Below are positions 1 through 5,895 of a DNA stretch of 22,022 nucleotides, one piece after another (position 1 is the stretch's first letter; the number at the start of each line of letters is the position of its first letter). The stretch comes from JAVBJN01 sp031546985 (GTDB lineage Bacteria > Bacteroidota > Bacteroidia > Chitinophagales > Chitinophagaceae). The notes beneath the pieces are model-generated. The model had not been told where the DNA came from and made no database searches. It worked only from the letters and a program-made list of their open reading frames with translations. Both the position numbers and the translations under genes were made by a program. The stretch lies in assembly GCA_031546985.1 (NCBI GenBank), contig JAVBJN010000117.1, positions 1 to 22,022 of the forward strand, written 5' to 3'.

Positions 1-2
1 TC

Positions 3-213
3 CGCTAAGCTATAGAGTGATTGACAATCGCTTACGATGTCATGCTGCCCCGGTAAATGTAGGCAAACCGAAGTAGGTAAGATAAACGGAGGGAGCAGCA
101 TCTCAGGTATAGAGATCCTGCATTACACTACGTTTCACGCAGGATGACAAGCACTTGTTATGACGCAGATCTAATTCGTAATTCAGTAATTCGTAATCCG
201 CCAATCCGCAATT
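3..213. repeat. 211-bp tandem repeat, copy 1
   Basis: First of two direct copies in tandem with a period of 211 bp; the next copy starts at 214. The two differ at seven substitutions and no indels, so the duplication is recent. Each unit contains a 110-bp palindromic element followed by AT-rich short repeats. No credible coding sequence lies inside. The left border coincides with the window edge, so further copies may lie upstream. Confidence 0.95.
39..148. repeat. Composite palindromic element, copy 1
   Basis: Two imperfect hairpins face each other. The first runs from GTCATGCTGC (39-48) to GCAGCATCTC (95-104). The second runs from GAGATCCTGC (112-121) to GCAGGATGAC (139-148). Both follow the pattern GTCAT-S-CTGC ... 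GCAG-S-ATCTC, in opposite orientations, so the 110-bp element has terminal inverted repeats. It resembles REP/MITE-type dispersed repeats. The function is unknown. Confidence 0.8.
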
Positions 214-216
214 CGC
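173..216. repeat. Short AT-rich direct repeats (AATTCG-like)
   Basis: Imperfect 7-9 bp direct repeats of the type AATTCG / AATTCAG / AATCCG, about six in a row. They link the two palindromic elements and recur at 382-425 after copy 2. They are low-complexity spacer rather than coding sequence. Confidence 0.6.
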
Positions 217-424
217 TAAGCTATAGAGTGATTGACAATCGCTTACGATGTCATGCTGCCCCGGTAAATGTAGGCAAACCGAAGTAGGTAAGATAAACGG
301 AGGGAGCAGCATCTCACTTATAGAGATCCTGCATTGCGCTACGTTTCACGCAGGATGACAAACACTTGTTATGATGCAGATCTAATTCGCAATTCAGTAA
401 TTCGTAATCCGCCAATCCGCAATC
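214..424. repeat. 211-bp tandem repeat, copy 2
   Basis: Second copy of the 211-bp unit, ending just before the stop codon of the pterin dehydratase gene on the minus strand (427-429). Differences from copy 1 fall at 317-318, 336, 338, and three more within 361-391. Together with copy 1 it fills the whole gene-free stretch 1-426. Confidence 0.95.
250..359. repeat. Composite palindromic element, copy 2
   Basis: Same architecture as the element at 39-148, shifted by 211 bp: GTCATGCTGC at 250-259 and the closing GCAGGATGAC at 350-359. It lies just downstream of the minus-strand trmB operon. Its hairpins could form in the 3' end of that transcript, but no U-tract follows on that strand, so a classical terminator role is not supported. 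Confidence 0.8.
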
Positions 425-426
425 CA

Positions 427-660
427 TTAACCCACCAAGCCATCAATCGCTTTAGCCAGGTCTTTATCTTTTTGTGTAACGGTATTGCCCGCGCTGTGCG
501 TGGTGAGTTCGATATGCACCTTGTTCCACACATTGGTCCAGAAGGGATGGTGGTCAGCTTTCTCTGCCAGCAATGCCACGCGGGTCATAAAGGCAAAGGC
601 TTCGCTAAAATCTTTAAATGTAAAATCCTTGTGCAGGGTATTGTCTTTTTCGGTCCACAT
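427..660 (-). CDS. 4a-hydroxytetrahydrobiopterin dehydratase (PCD), short form
   Basis: A 77-residue protein of the pterin-4a-carbinolamine dehydratase family, which dehydrates 4a-hydroxytetrahydropterin to the quinonoid dihydropterin. The signature is visible: E-K-x-D-H-H-P-x-W with the paired catalytic histidines, followed by the NKV-x-I-x-L-TTH strand and the D-x-x-LA helix. The reading frame is open further upstream to 759, but that would overlap the preceding gene, and the extra residues do not resemble the family. I therefore chose ATG at 658-660, where the protein begins MWTEKDN. It lacks about 15-20 N-terminal residues found in longer homologues. It is the last gene of the trmB operon, 34 nt after the IPExxxVDY gene. 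No aromatic amino acid hydroxylase lies nearby, so its substrate is open. Confidence 0.85.
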   Translation of the reverse strand: MWTEKDNTLHKDFTFKDFSEAFAFMTRVALLAEKADHHPFWTNVWNKVHIELTTHSAGNTVTQKDKDLAKAIDGLVG

Positions 661-694
661 AAGTTGGTAGTTGATAATGGAAGGTACAAAAAGG

Positions 695-1135
695 TTAGTA
701 AAACAGGTTCTGCTTGTGTTTGATCTGGTCTGGCTCAATGGAAGACAAGTGGCGCACAATAGGCAGTTGTTTTACGATGGACTGTATCAGCTGAAAACGC
801 TCAAAAGGCAGACTGCTAAAGCCATCTATCTTCCAGATATAGTCAATGTGTTTCAGCTCCGGCAGCAGGTACTCGCCATTAAACCGGTTGTTGTAGATGA
901 GGTGGCGAATGCTGCTCAGCGGTTCTTTATGCTCATACACCCGGTAGTAGTAAAATTGTTTTTTACCCTTAATCTCCAGCTCCATCTCGTTGTTTACTGC
1001 AAAGTCAAAGTTCAGGGCATTGTTCAGGTGCCAGCAAAACTGAAAATCATCCGTACCCGAAATAATACCCAGTATCACGGTGTCTTCGAACAACTCTTCT
1101 TCAATCGCGGTATAATTCAGTACCAGTTTGGCCAT
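695..1135 (-). CDS. IPExxxVDY family protein
   Basis: A 146-residue soluble protein with no signal peptide or membrane segment. It carries LPELKHIDY around residues 91-99, a variant of the I-P-E-x-x-x-V-D-Y motif that names this Bacteroidota family of unknown function. The motif is preceded by a predicted beta-rich half (residues 20-65) that includes an FYYYRVYEH strand. It starts with ATG at 1133-1135, only 3 nt after the stop of the alkyltransferase-like gene, so the two are almost certainly co-transcribed and perhaps translationally coupled. Family membership rests on the motif and general layout. No biochemical role is known to me. Confidence 0.8.
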   Translation of the reverse strand: MAKLVLNYTAIEEELFEDTVILGIISGTDDFQFCWHLNNALNFDFAVNNEMELEIKGKKQFYYYRVYEHKEPLSSIRHLIYNNRFNGEYLLPELKHIDYIWKIDGFSSLPFERFQLIQSIVKQLPIVRHLSSIEPDQIKHKQNLFY

Positions 1136-1138
1136 AGG

Positions 1139-1561
1139 TTATGATTTCGGTTGGGTGGTTGTCTTTTTTGCAGACGTAGCCGGTTCCCAAAACAGCTTTT
1201 TGAAATCCTTTACTTTTTCGTTTTCCACTTTTATGCCTTCGGCTTCCAGCAGTTCCTGCATCAGCGTAGGGGTGGCAAAATGGTGCTTGCCGGTAAGCAG
1301 CCCAGCATGATTAACCACCCGGTGTGCGGGTACCGCAATTTTTGCAGTGCCTGCCGCATGCATAGCCCAACCTACCATACGGGCCGAGAGCCGCAGCCCG
1401 CTGTGCTCCGCGATGGTACCATAAGTGGTAACCCTGCCTTTGGGCACCTGGCGCACCAGTTCAAAAACCTTGTCGAAAAACGAGGTTTTATCTGCCGGCT
1501 TCTCCGTTTTCTTTGTGCCTGGCCCTGAGTTCAGAGCGGCGGGGTTCTTTGACGTTTTCAT
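1139..1561 (-). CDS. Alkyltransferase-like protein (ATL, MGMT family without active cysteine)
   Basis: A 140-residue protein with the C-terminal DNA-binding domain of O6-alkylguanine-DNA alkyltransferases: VPKGRVTTYG (helix-turn-helix start, residues 39-48), SARMVGWAM with the likely arginine finger R61, and the active-site loop. The alkyl-acceptor motif PCHR is PAHR here (residues 78-81), so the acceptor cysteine is replaced by alanine. That is the hallmark of ATL proteins, which bind and flip O6-alkylguanine and hand it to nucleotide excision repair instead of repairing it directly. An N-terminal basic, low-complexity extension (about residues 1-26) and a KKTTTQPKS tail flank the domain. 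ATG at 1559-1561 is the only usable start, which makes the gene overlap the preceding DUF5522 gene by 74 nt. Confidence 0.9.
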   Translation of the reverse strand: MKTSKNPAALNSGPGTKKTEKPADKTSFFDKVFELVRQVPKGRVTTYGTIAEHSGLRLSARMVGWAMHAAGTAKIAVPAHRVVNHAGLLTGKHHFATPTLMQELLEAEGIKVENEKVKDFKKLFWEPATSAKKTTTQPKS

Positions 1562-1691
1562 AATCGAAAGGACAATGTTTACATCCGTTGCCGCAGCAGT
1601 AACCCCTGTCCAGGTGAAACTTTGCGGTCAGTACCATCAGGCCCTGCTCATTGTAATAAAAATCAATTCCCTCCTTCAGTTGCGGCTTCAC
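1488..1691 (-). CDS. DUF5522 family small cysteine-rich protein
   Basis: A 67-residue protein with the compact cluster GYCCGNGCKHCPFDYE (residues 30-45): four cysteines and a histidine in ten residues, suggestive of metal binding. This is the signature of the DUF5522 family, whose function is unknown. The start is GTG at 1689-1691. An in-frame TAG lies eight codons upstream and there is no ATG before residue 19, so GTG is the best choice. The gene overlaps the end of trmB by 29 nt and the start of the ATL gene by 74 nt, all in different frames. Its residues after the cysteine cluster (ENVKEPRRSEL) look like genuine family sequence, so the overlap is probably real and not a lost stop codon. 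Confidence 0.8.
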   Translation of the reverse strand: MKPQLKEGIDFYYNEQGLMVLTAKFHLDRGYCCGNGCKHCPFDYENVKEPRRSELRARHKENGEAGR

Positions 1692-2367
1692 TTTTCTCTT
1701 TTTTGGACGGAACTACAATCTCGTGCTCGGGCAAAGAGAAGCTGATAAACTTAATGATGCGTCCCTCTGCCAGGTGGCTCTGCTCGTAAAATGTTTTAAT
1801 AGACAGCAATCCGCCGGGTTCGCCATTGGCGTATACATTGGAAATATCCTGGTGCACCGTACAGCCTTGCTCTGCAATTACCTCTCTGGTAAATTCGTAC
1901 AGCTCGGTAGAATCGGTTTTTAAGTTAATGGTAGCGCCTTTGGGCAGCACCTGCTGGTACAGCTTCAGGAACTTAGGGTGGGTAAGCCTGTTTTTAGCTT
2001 TGCCATCGCGCAGGAAAGGGTCGGGAAAAGTAATCCATATCTCCTTTACCTCGCCGGGTGCAAAATAATCGAGCAGCTTGCCAATCTGGGTGCGCAGAAA
2101 AGCGGTGTTGGTAATGTTTTCCTGGATGCACCTGCGTGCGCCAATAAACATACGGTTGCCTTTTACATCTACGCCAATAAAGTTCCGGTCCGGAAACATG
2201 ATGGCCATATTCACAGCATAATCACCTTTGCCGCAAGCCAGCTCAAGGGTTACCGGATTGTCGTTGCCGAAATGTTCGTGCCATTTGCCCGCCATATTTT
2301 CGGGATACTGCAATACGTTTGGAAAAGTTTTGATTTGCTCGAATCTCCAGAGTTTATTTTGTCCCAT
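1663..2367 (-). CDS. trmB: tRNA (guanine-N7)-methyltransferase
   Basis: A 234-residue S-adenosylmethionine-dependent enzyme that makes m7G46 in the variable loop of tRNA. Visible features are the SAM-binding motif ELACGKGDY (residues 42-50), the acidic residue ending the next strand in FIGVDVKG, and the family motif WITFPDPF around residues 111-118, followed by the H-P-K-FL segment. The N-terminus (MGQNKL-x-RF) and overall length match the Bacteroidota type. The extreme C-terminus is charged and variable. It is the first gene of the five-gene minus-strand operon. A TAnnTTTG element ends only 4 nt before the ATG, which suggests a very short or absent leader. Confidence 0.95.
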   Translation of the reverse strand: MGQNKLWRFEQIKTFPNVLQYPENMAGKWHEHFGNDNPVTLELACGKGDYAVNMAIMFPDRNFIGVDVKGNRMFIGARRCIQENITNTAFLRTQIGKLLDYFAPGEVKEIWITFPDPFLRDGKAKNRLTHPKFLKLYQQVLPKGATINLKTDSTELYEFTREVIAEQGCTVHQDISNVYANGEPGGLLSIKTFYEQSHLAEGRIIKFISFSLPEHEIVVPSKKEKSEAATEGGN

Positions 2368-2371
2368 GCGG

Positions 2372-2379
2372 CAAAATTA
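2372..2379 (-). promoter_or_regulatory. Candidate -7 element for trmB operon
   Basis: Read on the minus strand this is TAATTTTG, a full match to the Bacteroidota consensus TAnnTTTG. It ends 4 nt before the trmB start codon, so the expected transcription start is at or next to the ATG. No clear TTG/TTTG -33 element is seen at the usual spacing. Confidence 0.5.
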
Positions 2380-2435
2380 ATACAATAAAACGCTTGCACC
2401 AGCTAAATGATGCAGGCTGTTAAATGAAAGAAAAC

Positions 2436-2443
2436 TATCTGTG
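2436..2443 (+). promoter_or_regulatory. Weak candidate -7 element for the choice-of-anchor V gene
   Basis: TATCTGTG differs from TAnnTTTG at one position and lies 41 nt before the ATG at 2485. The palindromes GTTTAAAC (2443-2450) and ATATA-ccg-TATAT follow directly. No -33 element is evident. Confidence 0.3.
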
Positions 2444-2484
2444 TTTAAACATATACCGTATATTAGAGATGAAAAGCTTGACAC

Positions 2485-3333
2485 ATGAAAGGAAAATATA
2501 CTTTAATGGCAGCTAGCCTGGTTGCAGCAGCAACCTTATTTATGTCGTATGCCAGCGGCCCTACCTCTTCTACAGGTGATAGAACAGGCAGCCCGGCTTC
2601 CAGCGGTTTAACCTGTACCAACTGTCACAATCCGGGCAACAACAGCCGTCCTGCACTAACCATTACAGTGGTAGATGCGGTAACAAATTACCCGGTTTTG
2701 GGGTATGAGCCCGGTAAGCAATACAAAGTAAAGCTTACTTGCGTGGCACCCGGTGCGTTGGCTAAATTTGGTTTTCAGGCTTGCATACTGCGCGCTGGAA
2801 ATGCCCAGGCAGGTGTATTAACCACCAGTATGGCCAATACAAAAATAACCCCAAGAAGTGGCGTACAATATGCAGAGCAGTCTGCTTCGCTGAATACCAA
2901 TGCTGGTAATAACGACGCAGAATTTTTGTGGACAGCGCCCAGCCCATCGGTGGGTAATGTAACGGTGTATGGCATCATCAACTGTGTAAATGGCAATGGC
3001 CAGGACAATGGCGATATTCCTTCACAATCAGCATCCTTTACCTTGTCTGCACCTACCTCGGTAGGCTCGGTAGCATACCAGCAAGCCGATTTAAACATTT
3101 ATCCTAACCCATCGTCGGGCAATTTTACGGCGGCGCTTACTGTACAGCAATCGGGCAGCGCGGTAGTAGAAATACTGGATATAGCCGGGCGTAAAATATC
3201 GGTGATGCAACAACCGGTACAACAGGGCCAAAACAAGATAACCCTTGATGGCACTGCGTTAGAGCGTGGCATTTATGTGGTAAAAATCAGCGGCGAGCAA
3301 TTCAGCGTAAGCCGTTCCATCATCCGTCAGTAA
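2485..3333 (+). CDS. Choice-of-anchor V domain protein with T9SS sorting domain
   Basis: A 282-residue secreted protein. It has an N-terminal signal peptide (basic MKGKY, then a hydrophobic run to about residue 23). A Gly/Ser/Thr-rich stretch leads to LTCTNCHN, which contains a CxxCH motif at residues 44-48. A beta-rich domain resembling the reelin-like choice-of-anchor V family spans about 55-190. The C-terminal T9SS type A sorting domain (about 205-282) begins at the IYPNPSSGNF strand and ends IYVVKISG then VSRSIIRQ. T9SS cargo crosses the outer membrane and is released or attached at the surface. CxxCH could bind haem c, or it could be a conserved family feature of other use. It stands alone, divergent from trmB and followed by its own terminator. 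Confidence 0.85.
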   Translation: MKGKYTLMAASLVAAATLFMSYASGPTSSTGDRTGSPASSGLTCTNCHNPGNNSRPALTITVVDAVTNYPVLGYEPGKQYKVKLTCVAPGALAKFGFQACILRAGNAQAGVLTTSMANTKITPRSGVQYAEQSASLNTNAGNNDAEFLWTAPSPSVGNVTVYGIINCVNGNGQDNGDIPSQSASFTLSAPTSVGSVAYQQADLNIYPNPSSGNFTAALTVQQSGSAVVEILDIAGRKISVMQQPVQQGQNKITLDGTALERGIYVVKISGEQFSVSRSIIRQ

Positions 3334-3354
3334 CAGAAATGTAAGCATAAGCAA

Positions 3355-3392
3355 CAGGAGGCAGCACTATGTGTTGGCCTCCTGCTTTTTTT
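3355..3392 (+). terminator. Rho-independent terminator
   Basis: Stem CAGGAGGC (3355-3362) / GCCTCCTG (3377-3384) with a 14-nt loop, followed by a run of seven T at 3386-3392. It ends the choice-of-anchor V transcript. Confidence 0.85.
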
Positions 3393-3429
3393 GGTGCAGG
3401 GTAGACTACGATGGTTTTCGCATTTTTTG

Positions 3430-3437
3430 TACATTTG
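3430..3437 (+). promoter_or_regulatory. Candidate -7 element for frr
   Basis: TACATTTG matches TAnnTTTG exactly and ends 22 nt before the frr ATG, giving a leader of roughly 18 nt. A -33 TTG is not evident at the usual spacing. Confidence 0.55.
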
Positions 3438-3459
3438 CCTGCTTAAAAATAACGGCATT

Positions 3460-4023
3460 ATGGCTGAAGAATTAGATCATATCATTGCTGATACCGACAG
3501 CAGCATGCAAAAAGCAGTAAACCACCTGGAAATGGAACTGATCAAAATCAGGGCCGGTAAGGTTTCTCCGCAAATGCTGGATGGTATTACAGTAGAATAC
3601 TACGGTAATCCAACCCCTATTAGCCAGGTTTGTAATATTTCTGTGGCCGATGCGCGTACCCTTACGTTGCAGGCATGGGAGAAGAACATGATTGCGCCTA
3701 TCGAAAGGGCTATTATGGCTTCTAACATTGGTGTTACACCTCAGAATGATGGTGTTATCATCCGCATCTTTATGCCACCGCTGACCGAAGAGCGCCGCCG
3801 CGAACTGGTAAAACGTACCAATGGCGAAGGCGAAAGTGCTAAAGTGGTGGTAAGAGGCATACGTCGCGATGCGATTGAGAAAGTGAAAAAAATGCAGAAA
3901 GACGGCTTGAGCGAAGATGCTGCAAAAGACGCAGAAGGCCGCATTCAGGGCATGACAGATAAGTGGATTGTAGGCATTGAGAAGCACCTGGAAGTGAAAG
4001 AAAAAGAGATTATGACCGTATAA
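3460..4023 (+). CDS. frr: Ribosome recycling factor
   Basis: A 187-residue RRF, which with EF-G splits post-termination ribosomes. Family landmarks are visible: a helical N-terminus; KIRAGKVSPQMLDGI with the conserved R-A-G-x-x-x-P; YYGNPTPISQVCNISV; the IRI-x-MPPLTEERR stretch leading into a long helix; and a charged C-terminal helix bundle ending MTDKWI and EIMTV. The frame is open from 3391, but the upstream residues do not fit the family. ATG at 3460 gives the standard length and the usual MAEELD-like N-terminus. It has its own promoter candidate and terminator, so it appears monocistronic. Confidence 0.97.
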   Translation: MAEELDHIIADTDSSMQKAVNHLEMELIKIRAGKVSPQMLDGITVEYYGNPTPISQVCNISVADARTLTLQAWEKNMIAPIERAIMASNIGVTPQNDGVIIRIFMPPLTEERRRELVKRTNGEGESAKVVVRGIRRDAIEKVKKMQKDGLSEDAAKDAEGRIQGMTDKWIVGIEKHLEVKEKEIMTV

Positions 4024-4030
4024 ATTTACA

Positions 4031-4053
4031 GCCGCTTGTAAAAGCGGCTTTTT
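4031..4053 (+). terminator. Rho-independent terminator after frr
   Basis: Stem GCCGCTT (4031-4037) / AAGCGGC (4042-4048), a 4-nt loop and five T. It ends 4 nt before the ATG of the next gene, so the hydroxylase gene must use a promoter within or upstream of this hairpin, or read-through. Confidence 0.85.
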
Positions 4054-4057
4054 AGTT

Positions 4058-5008
4058 ATGTTAGACGATTACAGGATACAGCTCTTACAATTCTGGTCAG
4101 CTCCGTTTTATTTGGTTCTGATACTGGCAGAAATTCTGATAAGTAATTTTAGCCGAAGGGGATTTTATTCTTTTAAAGAAACCCTGCTGAATGTATACCT
4201 CAATCTGGCCAATGCCAGTATTGACTTACTGTTCAGAGGCGTAGGGCTTTTTATTATTACATTCTTCTTTACCCACCGGTGGCTCGATTTTCCGCACGAG
4301 ACCTCTTACTGGCCTGTGCTTTTCCTGCTGGTAGATTTCTCTTTTTATTTCGAACACCGGGTAGATCATTTCTGCCGTTTCTTTTGGGCGGTACACGTTA
4401 CCCACCATTCTTCGGAGGAGTATAACCTTACCACCGGTTTCCGGTCGTCGGTATTTATGCCACTGTACAAATGTTTTTACCTGGCGCCTATTGCCCTGCT
4501 GGGTTTTGAGCCGGTAGATATTTACCTGATGTTTGCCGCTATCCAGATCTACGGCATTTTGGTGCATACCCAAACGGTAAAGAAACTGCCCGAGTGGATA
4601 GAAGCCATTTTTGTAACCCCATCGCACCACCGCGTGCACCACGCCAGCAATGTGCGCTACCTGGATAAGAACATGGGCATGACCCTTATTATCTGGGATA
4701 AGCTGTTTGGCACTTTTGAAGAAGAAAAGGATTACGATCCGGTAAGGTTTGGACTCACCACACCGCTCCCCGATCCGCACCACCCGGTTAAGATCATCTT
4801 TCACGAGTGGGTAGCTATTGCCCGCGATCTGAAACGCAAGGATATAGGGCTTATGAACAGGCTCCGATACTTATTTAACCCGCCCGGCTGGAGCCATGAT
4901 GGCTCTACCAAAATCGCCAAAGTGCTGCAGGCCGAATTGCAGGAGAGTGAAGAGCTAGGCTCCGCGTTGCCTATTAACAAGGTAAACGCCAAAGAGAATA
5001 ACCGATAA
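4058..5008 (+). CDS. Sterol desaturase / fatty acid hydroxylase family membrane protein
   Basis: A 316-residue integral membrane di-iron oxygenase. It has hydrophobic segments at about 12-30, 60-72, 85-98 and 138-168. The family's histidine clusters are present: HRVDH (H100, H104), HVTHH (H113, H116, H117) and SHHRVHH (H190-H195), with an additional H170. Relatives hydroxylate or desaturate lipids, sterols or carotenoids; the substrate here is not predictable. The C-terminal 100 residues are soluble and charged. The start at 4058 fits the first membrane segment. The 3' end overlaps the convergent EamA gene by 54 bp, with no terminator between them. Confidence 0.88.
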   Translation: MLDDYRIQLLQFWSAPFYLVLILAEILISNFSRRGFYSFKETLLNVYLNLANASIDLLFRGVGLFIITFFFTHRWLDFPHETSYWPVLFLLVDFSFYFEHRVDHFCRFFWAVHVTHHSSEEYNLTTGFRSSVFMPLYKCFYLAPIALLGFEPVDIYLMFAAIQIYGILVHTQTVKKLPEWIEAIFVTPSHHRVHHASNVRYLDKNMGMTLIIWDKLFGTFEEEKDYDPVRFGLTTPLPDPHHPVKIIFHEWVAIARDLKRKDIGLMNRLRYLFNPPGWSHDGSTKIAKVLQAELQESEELGSALPINKVNAKENNR

Positions 5009-5845
5009 AGCCAGCAGGTGTATTAAACCTACACTTTCGCCGGCCATACGGCCCCATGCCAACGCTACTATGGGTATACAATATGTAACCATACTGGCCA
5101 GCATGGGGCCGCTTTGTTTGATAAGGATGTAAAAAAGTATAGAACTGAGTGTGGTACCCAATATGCCCAATGCAGCAGCGCTCAGCAGGCTGGTGGTGAG
5201 CACGGTGCCGGCCGTCCATTCATAACCCTGGAAGGTGTATATAAATACAGGTATGGCAAACAGCATGAGGCTAAAAAACGCTACAGACGCGATTTGCAAC
5301 GAACTCAGGTGTGCCAGCTTATGGCGAATCACATTTACATTAAGCCCGTAGCAAAAAGTAGCCACCAATATGTAGCCCGCGTATTTCAATTCGGTAGAAA
5401 AATCCAATCCCTTCTGCATCATCAGCAGCAATACACCGCCAAAACCAATCAACACACCCAGTGCCTGCATCGATTTTATCCGGGAACGGAAAAACAAGAT
5501 GCCGGTAATGATGGTAAACACTGGTGTGGTGGCATTAAGTACGCCTGCCACGCCACTATCCAGGTGGGTCTCCGCGGCGCAAAACAGGTAGGCCGGAAAC
5601 CCGCTGCCTAGCAAGCCAGAGAGCACAACCCATCCCCAATCTTTACGCGGAATTTTCCTGCCCAGTATAATGGTGAGTGGCAATGCAGCCAGCCCGGCAA
5701 ACAGGAGCCTTAATGAGGCCAGCTGGTTGCTGTTAAAAGCCTGCATGCCGGTTTTCATAAGAATAAAAGAGCTGCCCCAAACCAGGGCCAGAAATATGAA
5801 TATGACCCAGCTGGTCATCTTTTTTGCGTTGGTATTGGTTTGCAT
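4955..5845 (-). CDS. EamA/DMT family transporter
   Basis: A 296-residue drug/metabolite-transporter-type permease with about ten hydrophobic helices in two EamA repeats. The first repeat contains the typical LVWGSSFILMK (about residues 21-31), and the second half contains the GTTLSSILFYILIKQ region. The substrate is unknown; relatives export amino acids or other metabolites. ATG at 5843-5845 precedes a short polar N-terminus and the first helix. The gene is divergent from ppk2 (50-bp gap) and its last 18 codons overlap the convergent hydroxylase gene on the other strand. Confidence 0.88.
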   Translation of the reverse strand: MQTNTNAKKMTSWVIFIFLALVWGSSFILMKTGMQAFNSNQLASLRLLFAGLAALPLTIILGRKIPRKDWGWVVLSGLLGSGFPAYLFCAAETHLDSGVAGVLNATTPVFTIITGILFFRSRIKSMQALGVLIGFGGVLLLMMQKGLDFSTELKYAGYILVATFCYGLNVNVIRHKLAHLSSLQIASVAFFSLMLFAIPVFIYTFQGYEWTAGTVLTTSLLSAAALGILGTTLSSILFYILIKQSGPMLASMVTYCIPIVALAWGRMAGESVGLIHLLALSVILFGVYLVNRQRGA

Positions 5846-5895
5846 AACTATGATGGCACGGAATTTATACTTAATTTATTCTCAAAATACTGCCC

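Noticed and set aside
1..424. CRISPR array
   Set aside because: There are only two repeats of 211 bp, the repeats are long and directly adjacent, and there are no unique spacers or cas genes.
334..723. Plus-strand open frame of 129 codons beginning in the repeat
   Set aside because: It starts inside the tandem repeat and runs antisense to the pterin dehydratase gene. The minus-strand protein has clear family motifs.
3391..3459. Extended N-terminus of the ribosome recycling factor from an upstream start
   Set aside because: The 23 extra codons span the terminator tail and the -7 element and do not match the family. ATG at 3460 gives the standard 187 residues.
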